A stretch of DNA of 64,000 bases from Formicarius rufipectus (Eukaryota; Chordata; Aves; Passeriformes; Formicariidae), in the NCBI GenBank assembly GCA_013399695.1, contig VXAU01000760.1, positions 434,001 through 498,000 of the forward strand, in the 5' to 3' direction. The notes below the pieces were generated by a model that saw only the letters and a list, made by a program, of their open reading frames with translations, was not told the DNA's origin and made no database searches. Positions 12,314-22,898 of the stretch are shown here, in pieces. Numbering within the stretch: the first letter of the stretch is position 1; each line of letters starts with the position of its first letter. The position numbers and the translations under genes are program-made.

Positions 12314-12390
12314 TCTAGTGGAAAGTGTCCGCCATGGCATGGGGGTAGAACTAGATGACTCTTCCAACCCAAACCATTCTATGATTCCAT
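12314..12390 (+). mobile_element. CR1 LINE 3'-end fragment
   Basis: The stretch reads TCTAGTGGAAAGTGTCC, then CATGGCATGGGGGTAGAACTA, then GATGACTCTTCCAACCC and AAACCATTCTATGATTCC. This is the familiar 3' untranslated end of avian CR1 retrotransposons, which terminates in repeats of the ATTCTATG type. It is a short 5'-truncated copy with internal deletions relative to the consensus (the usual TTTAAGGTCCC segment before CTTCCAACCC is missing). It sits in the SPSB4 intron, about 1.25 kb upstream of the last exon. It is the only clear transposable element I could recognise in 64 kb, and it points to a bird. Confidence 0.9.
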
Positions 12391-13784
12391 TAATCTATTT
12401 TAATCTAGCAATCCTTTAGCTGATATTATTTTAAACCCTACTTGAAAAAAAAGTCTTTATAAAGCATAGAACACCCAATTAAGGACTGGTTTTAAATACT
12501 ATAATTGTCTGCTCTGGTGACATACCACTGACTTAGTGGATTTTCTATCATTTATCCCAGCATTACATTTCATTTGTGTAGTCCACAGTTCACTATGGCA
12601 TTTCGCAAAAGAGGGTAGCAAGAAAAAGCTCAGAAAGCATTCTGAGAGACTAAAAAGGTTATTTAGCTTCTAATCACATCAGTGACTCAATACGGAGTCT
12701 ACTTCTTAAAAATCCACCTCACTGATAATTCTGCCTATTAGACTACAAAAGAAGAGCCCTCACATTCCAGTAAACACTTCCTACACATTATGATCTTAGT
12801 TTTCATTTTTTCCATACCAGAATTATGAATGTTAAATCTTAAGAGATGAAGTTGCAAAATTCATTAGGCAGGATTAATAAGCAGGAGCAAAAATAGCTCA
12901 TGAGTTCCAGGACACAGAATACAACACATCTTACAAGTCTTACACCATAAGCAACAATTTTCTGAGTATCTCAGAATCTCTGAGGTCCCATTAAGAAGAT
13001 GTAAAATGAGGACTAGAAGTGTTAAAAGCCATTAACTGACCATGTGGTCTCTTTTTTTTCCTAGACAAAGGAATATGCAAAATGTAGCCATCTGTGCAGC
13101 CAGGCACAGAGTTAATCCCAAACTTCAAAACACAATTTAAGGAAAGGTTAAATTATTTTTCAAGCTTGAAATGCTGAATTAATGTCTCCTGTCTCACTTC
13201 TACAGGGAATTTTTAAATGCTGAAGAAAATGCCTCCACGTGTTTGCAACAGCTGCTAAATTGCACATATTAAATGTGTTTTTGCAACTTGAAAATTGAAC
13301 CGTATTCTTTTTATTCTATTCAACAGTGGTTCAAACCTACAACAAAATTTGAAGAAGTGTGTCCTAAAATACTAAGTAAAAGTTATGTATTCTGGGGTGA
13401 TGGCTGTAAGAACTCGAGGAAAAATTGTAATAATAGCATTGTAAGTTAAAAATGTACGTGGCTGTGGATAGTCCTAAATGAACAAAAATTAATTTCAAGA
13501 AAATAAATCATCTTAGTTTCCAAATAGTCTATGGGACAAAGGTAAAAGTCTGAAACTGAAGACTGACAATTTTCAGGCAGCCTAACCCAGCAGAACTACT
13601 ATTAAACATTTGGTCTGTACCTTAATGCATACAATCTCCATCCATCACTTCTCACATTTTTACTACATAGTTTACAAAGGCAGATCATTTAGGGGGAAAT
13701 CAGATTTTAAGAAGCACAAGTTTGGTTCTGAACACGGGGTGAGTTCCAGGAGGAGGCATTTGTATTACCATGGGGAAGTGGCAG

Positions 13785-14110
13785 GAGATGGGGCAAAGAC
13801 TGCAGACCTCGGATCGCGAGCTCTACAGCAGCCGGAACAGCTTCCCAACCCGGGCATGGGGTACATCCCTCAGCTCCACCCCGCCCTGAAGCCAAGAAAC
13901 ACACACTTGGCTTCTCCAGCACACCAGCCCTGGCCCAGATGGGGGTCCCAGCTGATGCTCCACCTCAGGAACTGGCAGAGCAAAGACCCCACTGCCCTGC
14001 AGCCCAGTGGTAACTCCAGAGATGCTTCAGCATCCCTCAGGTGCCAGTACCTGGTGCAGAGCCTGTGCCAATACCTGGTGTACTGCCTGTGCAGTACTGA
14101 CACTAATAAT
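13785..14110. other. GC-enriched patch of unknown nature in the SPSB4 intron
   Basis: This stretch is clearly more GC-rich than its neighbours and includes CTCGGATCGCGAGCTC and CCCGGGCATGGGG. It overlaps a 193-codon plus-strand open frame (13610-14191, non-ATG start) and two shorter minus-strand frames. None of the translations resembles a known family, and the frame starts in AT-rich sequence without a splice context. I read it as noncoding, possibly an old repeat or a small regulatory patch. Confidence 0.3.
14041..14100. repeat. 24-bp tandem repeat, about 2.5 copies
   Basis: Unit 1 (14041-14064) begins GTGCCAGTACCTGGTG, unit 2 (14065-14088) begins GTGCCAATACCTGGTG, and a partial third begins GTGCAGTACT. 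The units differ at a few bases. Because 24 is a multiple of three, an overlapping plus-strand open frame stays open through the repeat, but there is no other sign of coding. Confidence 0.75.
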
Positions 14111-15118
14111 GCAAGAAATGGCAGGAGTACTCTGAAGACATCATTAGCTGTAAGCCTGACTACTGAAAAAGCCTTTCTTTCACAACATTAAGTATTTACC
14201 TTTGAAAAACTTTAAAATTCATGTATATTAACTGTTTGTCAGACTGTCTCATAATTTAAAATCCTTATTAGGCACAGTAAGAGTTGTAATTTTAGAATAA
14301 CCCCCCAACGGAATGGAACTGGAGCATTCAAGTGCCCCAGAAGAATCCAAACCAGCCATTTTCCCAAAGTTATGTGAACCCCAGTAATGTTCTTGCCATT
14401 AGAAAATGCAGGAATGAATTACTGAGCTGGAATTCAAAATTGCAAAGAAAACATGATTCACAAGAATGGCTCTTTGTACTGAATTCCCAACCAGGCTAAG
14501 AAATGCAAAGTGAGACACTCCAGGGCAAGGGAGCAAGCTTTGCACAGGAAACCCAGAGCTTCCTCTCGGGCTCCAACAGCACTGGGAGAAGAGAGTGCAG
14601 CTTTTGGGTAACAGCTCCAAGCCCGGGCCAGCTTCAGTCACCTTCCTGAACATACTTAAGGAATCATCTTCTCATTTAAAGATTATTCTGAGACCTCTTC
14701 ACCCAAGAGTAGCTCCTCGTAACTTCCACATTACTGAAAAAATATTTTTCAACAGAAAAAATAATATATTAAAAAAGCTGCTTAATTGACATGGCAGAGC
14801 TTAATTCCTGTGTCTCCCGATTTTGTACCAGTGGCTTACAAGAAGGCCCATGTACAAAACAAACAAGCAGACCTTTGCTTCCCCTCCTTCTCAGCACAGC
14901 CCCACCAAGGTCACAGGGCAGGGTAATCCAAGACAATCCTCTCCCTACACCCAGGGGAACACCTGGGAGCTGGGCAGGGCACAACCACAGCTGCTCTTCT
15001 CACCCAGCGCTGCATTTCACCAAGTTGGGTACAATATAGCTTAAACAGCAATTTAACATAATAACTAATAACTTAAAAATAGATTAAATAGATATTTGGT
15101 TAACTAAGGGAATTAAAA

Positions 15119-15135
15119 TAGTTACTTAGTAACTA
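15119..15135. repeat. 8-bp inverted repeat with one-base centre
   Basis: TAGTTACT and AGTAACTA flank a single T, forming a near-perfect palindrome. Its size is compatible with a dimeric transcription-factor site. No function can be assigned. Confidence 0.6.
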
Positions 15136-15359
15136 CTCACCTATTAGTAACACAAAATAGCTGTGTTTACCCATCTACTCATTCTAATGGTGTCACTGCT
15201 AGTTTAAGGACAAAGGCAAAGAAAGTTTGTAAGGAGACACAACTCTGTGCTTGAGAGCACTTCTCCAAAACATACGTACATCTGAGAGAGCAATTTGCAC
15301 ATCATTACCATCTGAAAAGTTCATTTAGTTTTGGCAGCCCGCAGTTATTTAACAATCTG

Positions 15360-15730
15360 GCACTCCAGCAAGACTGCCTCATCTCTGTAAACAGGCTTTT
15401 GTAGTCGAGATAAAGTCATTCAGCATCCGATAACACTAAATGTTATTAACTGCAATGTTACATAAGGCTCATACAAAAGAGCAGCTTTTAGTACACAACA
15501 GTTATTTGCCAAATGACAATATTTTTAAAATAGATTTAAGCTCTAAGATCACATCATGTTCATGGGTTTCATTAATCTATGAAGAGCATATTTTTATCCC
15601 ATGTTAAAGCAAACATGTCTGAGGGGAAAAACGAACACTAAGCATAATTAAAGCTGTGAAAGGCAAAGTTTTTGTGAGAATCGATGTCACCGAAAATTAG
15701 GAAACTTGTTAGTTGTTTTTTCTTACAGAC
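15360..15730. other. Candidate conserved noncoding element
   Basis: AT-rich, non-repetitive sequence with scattered retained CpGs (GTAGTCGAGATAA, CATCCGATAAC, AAACGAACAC, AATCGATGTCACCG) and multiple TAAT/ATTA cores. Its texture is unlike the flanking simple-repeat-rich intron and resembles vertebrate developmental enhancers. This is inferred from composition only. Confidence 0.3.
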
Positions 15731-17040
15731 ACCAAGCCTCCTTATGTTTTGATCGTTTTGGCCTTAAACTTCTTAAACAGCACTTATAACCAGAGATGCA
15801 TGTTACCGCTTCCAACTGCTGAAAGGCAGTTTTAAGTTAGATTTAAAAAAAAATACAGTGTTACAAGACAGAGATGCAACCACACATCATTAACTGAGCA
15901 TGGGACATCACTCCAGTCCCAGCTCTGCTGTGCTGAGAACAACAGTGCCAGCAGGGAAGGGCCAGGTCGTGCCTGAGGGGAAGGGGCACTGGATCAACGG
16001 GGGAAAGAGGGCTCTCTCCTGCAGAGGTACGACATGCCTGGTGCCCGGAGAAGAATGTGGAAAGGAGGGAAATGCACGATGCCTCTGTTCATACCCTAAC
16101 GGGCCACCAGGTTTTGTGTATTTTATGTGCCCCGTGGCTGTTGCCCAGGTCTCCTCCCTGCCCTCTCCTCTTTCTCACCAATGTCAGCAGCACCTCAGTT
16201 CCTGCCTTGTTCTGCTTTTCACTGGTACATTTCTATCTCATGCTTTGCCAAGATCAGTGATCACCACGATCTTTAGAAGGATGGAGTCCCCAAAAGACTG
16301 ACCCTTTGTCATGGAAAGGGATCCAATACGGACACCAGACAGCAGTCCCACATCGTGCCTATTCTGATGGGCCTCCCATAACCAGGTGGGAAGAAAAAGT
16401 TGTCTCAATGTCTTGTCAGCTTCCTGACATCTACCCGACCCCAGGGACAAGTCTCTGTCCCCTAACAGGAAACCTAAGTCCCATCTTTTTTTCTTGAATT
16501 TTCACCCTTCCTCCAGGTATTAAGACACCTGTTACGAGATAACGTGGCCTAAGTGTTCCCATTAAGATGATTTTGAGTATACAGGAATTTTTAACTACCA
16601 TTTAGTTATCACATACAATAAACATACAAATAGATGGAAACCAGGAGTTCTCCTTCCAACCTTACTGCCAAAGCTTAATTATTGTTTTAATTTTACACAG
16701 TACAAGCCAAATTCTTTCCCCCACATAATACAGCACATAAATACATCCCCTGTGACATATTTATGGCTTCCCTGATGCAACTGATGGAAAATTTGAGTTG
16801 TGTTCCTTAAACGGCACAATCTAGAGAGAGGAAATTGCAAATAATATATTAGAGAAAACAGGCTATGACCAGTCATAAAAAATGCTAATAAATCTCCTAA
16901 CAGCAATGAAAATTCAGACAAAGGATAACAGGATAAAAGAAATCACCTATCTGTTTCTCCTACAGATGTCTTTAAGCTCCGCAGCCTAACCGAGCCAACA
17001 GAGCAAATGAAGCACCTTAGAATATCACATTTTAATTAGG

Positions 17041-17600
17041 GCTGAGGCGAGCCAAAGCAATCGCCTCTCTCAAGACTCCTGCGGCTCAGAAAGGGAACGC
17101 TGTGGCTCCTCAGAACGGCGTCGCCACGTCTCCCTGAGCGCCCCGGGGCGCTCACGGCGGGCTCCGGCAGAGCATCCCCGCTCGCAGGCGGGCTGGGCGG
17201 GGGCGGCAGCGCCTCCAGCCCCGCAGGCGGCTCGCACACAGCTCGGAGTCATCGCCCCGCTCCTTCTCAGGCCAAACCGGGGGCAGATGGTGTTATCGGG
17301 CAGGGCTGATGGACAGCCGCCGTCTCCAGCAGTTGTCTACCAGGACAAACAGAGCTTTGTGTTGTCCGCACCGGCACCTTGTTTTTTAGCAAGTCAGGGC
17401 GGGGAAGTAAAAACGCAAACCCAGCGCAAACAGCGTCCCGTGTTTGAGCGAACCCACATCACCACAAAAATCCGGTACTTGAAATTAAATATGCTGAAGG
17501 GAGAAAGGAAGACGAGAAAGCTTGACTAGAGGGAAGGACTCAGGAGTAACCCCCACCTCCCCTCCGCCACCTCGTCGGCGGGGCCGGGAGGACTGGTTTA
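17041..17600. promoter_or_regulatory. Intronic CpG island, candidate alternative or antisense promoter
   Basis: By hand count the core 17041-17280 holds about 27 CpG dinucleotides in 240 bases, and about 45 lie in the full 560 bases, in a window where CpG is otherwise scarce. GC boxes are present (GGGCGGGGGCGG at 17195-17206), and there is no clear TATA box. A perfect 20-bp palindrome lies at 17135-17154. The island is about 6 kb upstream of the SPSB4 terminal exon. It could drive a short SPSB4 isoform, an antisense or divergent noncoding RNA, or be an orphan enhancer-type island. Open frames inside it on both strands are short and unrecognised, and no strong splice donor was found on either side. 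Confidence 0.7.
17135..17154. repeat. Perfect 20-bp GC palindrome within the CpG island
   Basis: The sequence TGAGCGCCCCGGGGCGCTCA equals its own reverse complement over 20 bases. It could serve as a dimeric protein-binding site or extrude as a hairpin. The two halves contain GGCGC motifs that resemble E2F-type half sites, but this is inference. Confidence 0.9.
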
Positions 17601-19429
17601 CAGATACCTTTGGCTCTTAAGTGTTAAATGCAGTTAAGCACAGTTTAAAACTTCAATCAAGCATCATTTAGCAGAATTAAGCTGAAAAAGCAGCAATGAA
17701 CAAGCAGATATCCTGCAGCATCATTTGTTTTCAGTTAATGCTCTCCAGCTGTGCATTCTTGAGAGGAAAAGGTTTGAAGAGCAGAACAGAATGAAAACAA
17801 ACGAAAACCAATCCCCAAAGCCAGTGGCCTCTTGTTAGGGGTTCGATAAAGAATCTGTCCTTTGAGCACAAATGCATAGCTCCACGTAATTTCTTTTTTT
17901 GCATTTCATCTCCTATGAGGAAGGCAGAAGACTCAGGCAACTGGTCCTGACTCACAAGCACCAGAGCAAATGCCTAAATTCCAGAAATTCAAGATTTCAA
18001 TTTAGCGGGCTTAAATATAGGTCTAAACATTTTTTTTTTTTTCATCATATTGATTATAGGAGTGTTCTTCCTAGAAAAGTAATTTGCGTATGTTCGTATG
18101 AAGGCTGTATGTATGGAATCATACAGGTATACCTGCAGAATCCCTCCTCTGAGAGGTTCCATGTGGTCTGCAGTTCTTACCCTCTGGGTGGGTTTATGAT
18201 CCACCCAAAAAAGGTCCTAGAACCACATATTCAATATGAAGAACAGGCACAATAGAAAGTCTGGCCCAGGCCAAATCTACAAGCAAACTTCACTGTGGAA
18301 ACTTGCCTGAAAACCTTCATTTTCTGAATTACAACTGTTTAAATGGACATATGCATCATAATAATTCAATTTCCAGTAACAACAGCAAAAAAATTTAATC
18401 ACAGATATGACTCAAATTTTAAAACATTTTAACACACTATTTTGACAATCTACAGATTACTAAATTGTACTGCTCTACCTAATTCAGAAGCTGCAAAACA
18501 GCAGCAAACAAATAGCTTTTCTGAAATAAGAGCAAGGCTGTGTAATAAGCTGGTTTTGCTATATCTTGATAAATTTGCATGCTGACAGAGTACAAGCAAG
18601 AAGGCTGGCAACTTCCCTTCTGAAAGAGGAAGGGCATGTGTGATTTCATTCCCTGTGTTCACCGGGAAGATGCAAATAGAGAGGATGGGCTGGAAAGGTT
18701 TACTTTCTGTTCTTGATTTGTTTGGTTTTCTCCTCCCCTCAGATACTTCCACAAAACAATTCCACTTTGCTCTTGAACGGTGGGAAGGCAAATTCAGACC
18801 AGTTACTTCAGTAAAAATCAAAATGCTCCATAGCAGAAGACACCCAACATTAATGAACTCCTTGACATCAGAGATGAGCCAAAGCTACAACTACTGGCAC
18901 CTTAGCTCCTCCCTGCTCCAACCTCCCCAAGTGTACCTTGTTGGGAATGAAGATTTGGCTTAGATTAATCTGTAACACATACTTTATAGCTTTTAATCTT
19001 AGAAACACGTTTATCACCATTAAATTCAGCTTGTGTGCCAGGCCATAAAAAGGGAAGTTAAAATATATCAAGGTGAGAGAAGATTAAAGCTTGGATGAGA
19101 ATTTCACTGAGTAGATGCGCTGGAGTTCAAAGACAATGTTGTTCAGGGTTATGGACAGATTTATAGACAAAGTAATAAGGGGAAAAGTTGAAGGAAAGTT
19201 CAGGATTCAAGGGCAAACCAGTGCACACAACTATTGCAACTGGCACCCGCACACAGCGAGCAGTGTGACGACTGAAATACGCTGAAACAATTCCTTCCAT
19301 TTAATCTCTGCATGAGATGTGCCTCATAAATGGGCATATAAGATATCATGCATAGGTACACACCTATAACAATCTTTATGGCTGTGAACAAGCCCTTATT
19401 GCCTAGGGAAGGGAGGCAGGAAGTCAAAG

Positions 19430-19610
19430 ATTTATTTTTTTTGTGATCCTCTTCATATCCTTCAGTTCATTGACATATTATTTCTGCCTTAATGGTGTGA
19501 CAGCAGATAAGATTTCTTGGTGGGAAACCTAATCATACGGATTAAAATATTCTAAAATCCCAAATTCTAAATTTTCACAGCTGTTCTTAACAAACATTTT
19601 TTTATTTTGG
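19430..19610. other. Candidate conserved noncoding element with OTX/PITX-type sites
   Basis: The block contains TAATCATACGGATTAAA, which combines TAATC and GGATTA bicoid-type homeodomain cores, followed by further TAAAATCCC/CTAAATT motifs in unique AT-rich sequence. This is a motif-based suggestion only. Confidence 0.25.
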
Positions 19611-20269
19611 GTTAGCTAATCAAGAATGAGAGTGGGAGAGGGAAACGGAGAGAATGAAAGAGAAGCATGCATAAAACCAAAAAGCTGGCACTACGTGCTG
19701 AACCGGGTGGGCACCTGGTTGCCTGACTGCCCCATCTGCTCTTCTCCCACTGGGCTCTTTAATCTGCCTGTTGCATTTTGTATGACATATTCATTGTGTG
19801 GAACAGTGAGATACACACTCTGTCTTCTTTTCTTGTGCTGTGCCCGGCATGCTGGAGCCTCACCAGAATTTCTGCACACTGCCACGCTCAAATAGCACAC
19901 GCTCATTCCATAAGCATTTCCATTGCTTATAACTCTCATTCTCAGCTGGAACCTCTCACAATAGTTTTCTGTATGGCTGTTTAGTATTATACTGAAGTTA
20001 TTTATCCTAGTTAGCAATTAAATTGATTCAAAGCATCTTCTGCATCTCATTGCACCACACTGCAGCTTTCTTCAAAGTCTCACTATATTGACAGGGCAAC
20101 AGAACTGATGACTCTCCTACTTACATTAACACAAATTGTGCTGAACTGCTTAAGACAATATTTTACTACATTCCTCATATCATTGTTACACATTTTCTCC
20201 ACTGCTTCCATTTAAACTACCCAGAGGCTCCAACATATGCAAATTTTCTCAAACCAAGTGAAGAAATGA

Positions 20270-20470
20270 CAGCAGCATGTCATTTAAATTTTAATGCAAT
20301 TGTATACAAGCTAATGATCTCTCGCGGAGATTCACGAACAATAGATCTGACTCATCACTTCGTTACTCTAGTTTTGATATTAATAGAATTACATTGGAAT
20401 AAATCTGGAGCCATGAAGTTGCAATTAGGCTCACTGCAATGAATTTGATTCCATTAGTAGCATTTATATT
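20270..20470. other. Candidate conserved noncoding element
   Basis: The block joins ATTTAAATTTTAATGCAATTG with CTCTCGCGGAGATTCACGAA and then CTTCGTTACTC, TGATATTAATAG and TTGCAATTAGG. Several CpGs, a TGACTCAT AP-1-like site at about 20349 and many ATTA cores are packed into 200 bases of unique sequence. That composition is typical of conserved enhancers. Conservation was not tested. Confidence 0.3.
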
Positions 20471-21286
20471 TTCAACTTCTTGAAAGTGATTTTTTTCTTA
20501 AGTACTGCAATCTTCATCAGCAGAAAATGGGCACTGGAGATGATCTGAATTATTTTTATATTGAATTTAGGATTCATCATTGTTCCTGGCATGCATACAC
20601 AACTGGTGCTCTCTGGACACAATTCTAAAGCACTCATTTTGAACACAAATGCACTCTCAGGTCACAGGCAGAGCACACAGAGCTGCCTCCACTCACCATC
20701 ACTCAGCTCTCCTCAGTCACAAGCTCGTGTTACCATCTTTCAACCTCACCAAAGCCCTATCTGAAATTTCACACCACTGTGCCACCACCTACAATTGGCA
20801 TGTCATCTTACAAATGGTCTGGTCATTATATGAGAAATAGGAGTGTGGAAAGATGATTTCCATCTTATGCATTCCACAGCCACTGTATAAGAGGTTTTGT
20901 CATAGCCCAAGCCTCTGAAGCACCAGCATAAACCTACTGATAAGGAATGGGGGAGGGTGAGGTGGGCCAGGGAGTAGTTTGCCCACTGAAGTGACTTTAT
21001 CTGCTCCTGGGCATGTGGGGGTAGGGAGGATACCACAGGATGACAAACATTAAGACTCACAAAAACACCCCCTGGAATTTCACACAGGATTGCTAGAATC
21101 TGATAGCTAACTCGAGTTTTGCTCCCACTGAATTTCTTCACCTCCGGGTCAGCTTCCCTGAGCAAAACTTTCCTGTATTTGATCCTACTGAATACAGGGA
21201 CAGCAGGAGACCTCTCTGGGCTGTCTTCTCTGGCCAGAACAGCTGAAAGGTCGAGTGGCAGTTGTGGTGGAACCTGCTGCCATTCT

Positions 21287-21316
21287 CCATCCACCCACCC
21301 ATCCATCTATCCATCC
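21287..21316. repeat. (CCAT)n-like tetranucleotide microsatellite
   Basis: Imperfect CCAT/CCAC/CTAT units, running into a CCT-rich stretch to about 21330. Confidence 0.85.
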
Positions 21317-22605
21317 TCCTCCTCTTCCTCACAACACTGCTTAACAGATTTTGAGAACTAGGCCTGCAGCAGCAGCATGTCACTGATGGCTTCTTCCTGG
21401 TCCTCCTCCAGCTCACCATCACATCCAGCTGACACATTCCCTTTGGACCTCTCAAACTCCACACCACGACTCTTCCCCCAGTGGTGCTCCCTTGCTGTTC
21501 CAATGAATTCAGACACAAAGGGGAGGGCAGCAAGAAGTGACCAGGAAGGTTTTAACCCCAGCCCTGTCCCCTCACACATCTCCCAGCTCCAGGCTCAGTC
21601 TCGACCTCGCTGGCAGTTTTACAACCACCATCTGCACAGGATGCTACTGATGTCAAAGAAGATGAGGGGCCATCCAGGAGCAGCTGAACCACCGAGCCGG
21701 GTGGCTGTGCTCTGCAAGGAACTATAAAACACCACGAAGGGCCTGGGTTTATTGCTTCTTACTGATTCATTATCGAACACGCTTTGTCCATAAACAGCCT
21801 GTTCCAACTCGCTCTGCCCCAGCTGCCAGCTGGCTAATGCAGTTGCACAGGTGTAAATGAAAGCATTATTTGGCCTGCAGAAAAGCTATTATGAGCAGAG
21901 ATTTATCTAGATTTTCAGACCCCAAAGTCAATCTGTGAGGCTGGCAATTAAGAAAAAAAAACCTGCATCTGAGAACAACAAAGCAAAGTTGACGGATTCG
22001 CTCACCTCTTTAATTCCTTATTTCTGTGGGAAAGGGAATCCCATCCACCCAATAATACAGCTGATAGCAAGTAGAAAACCAGAGTGAAAGAAATAGAGTA
22101 TGTACCAAAATCCTTATCACAGTTTCTACATGTTTGTGTTTTCAGGTTCCTGGAGATATTTGGGTAGGAGCCTGAGGCACTCAGCTCACTATTACATGTA
22201 TGTGTGTATGAATAATACCACAGAAAAAACCCACCTCTAGAATTCTACAACATGGGCAGATGGAGAAGATGTAGAATTTCTTAATGCAAAATATAAACTA
22301 ATTTCAACGTGGTTTTAGGTCCAATAGGATCTATTTTCTTATCCAGGTATTGGCAAATATGCAGGCTATAGTTTGTGACAATAAATGACTTTATGCAAGC
22401 CCATACTGAGGTACCACAGTAAATGGCTTGATTCATTACAGTGCCAAGCAGGCAGAGGAGCTTACTGAAGACAATAAGGCCCTTTCCAGCCCCCCCAAAA
22501 TGGATGGCTTTTTTCTGGTCAACTTTTTTTCTGATATTTGATTTACAGTTCGGCATATCTCAAACTTACACTCTAAATTCTTCATGGGAAAAACTGTGAG
22601 AGCAT

Positions 22606-22672
22606 TTGTTTTGTTTTGGTTTTGGTTTTTTTTGTTTTGTTTTGGTGTTTTTTTGGTTGGTTGGTTTTTTTT
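22606..22672. repeat. T/G-rich low-complexity tract
   Basis: Runs of T interrupted by G and GG (TTTTGTTTTGG, GGTTGGTTGG) over about 67 bases. Confidence 0.9.
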
Positions 22673-22874
22673 AGTTAGTCGAATATCAGTTTGATGCCAA
22701 ATTTCTACCATGTCTTAACAGCTTCTGGAGAGACTCTTTTACTCTCAGCCTCATATTTTGAATACTAACTTTTAGTGTTTCCTTAATGTGATTACAAAAA
22801 ACACAAAGGGGGGAGACAAATATCAATCCCATTTTTATGGTTCTGTGATACATATAAACATACAGATCATTTTT

Positions 22875-22898
22875 ATACACATACATATATATATATAA
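22875..22898. repeat. (TA)n/(CA) microsatellite
   Basis: Short ACACATACATATATATATATA tract of about 24 bases. Confidence 0.8.

Larger units (their letters stand above)
11092..17040. other. Intron stretch without recognisable genes
   Basis: AT-rich intron sequence. Apart from the CR1 fragment, the tandem repeat, the GC-enriched patch and the candidate conserved block listed separately, I see only short chance open frames here. Confidence 0.5.

Noticed and set aside
13610..14191. 193-codon plus-strand open frame
   Set aside because: Non-ATG start in AT-rich sequence, no recognisable domain, overlapping open frames on the other strand. Length is explained by the GC-rich patch.
17821..17860. 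GGTTCGATA resembling a tRNA B box
   Set aside because: No matching A box or cloverleaf arms at the right distance.
20803..21533. Two overlapping minus-strand open frames (167 and 131 codons)
   Set aside because: They read through the CCAT microsatellite in two frames and show no conserved domain.
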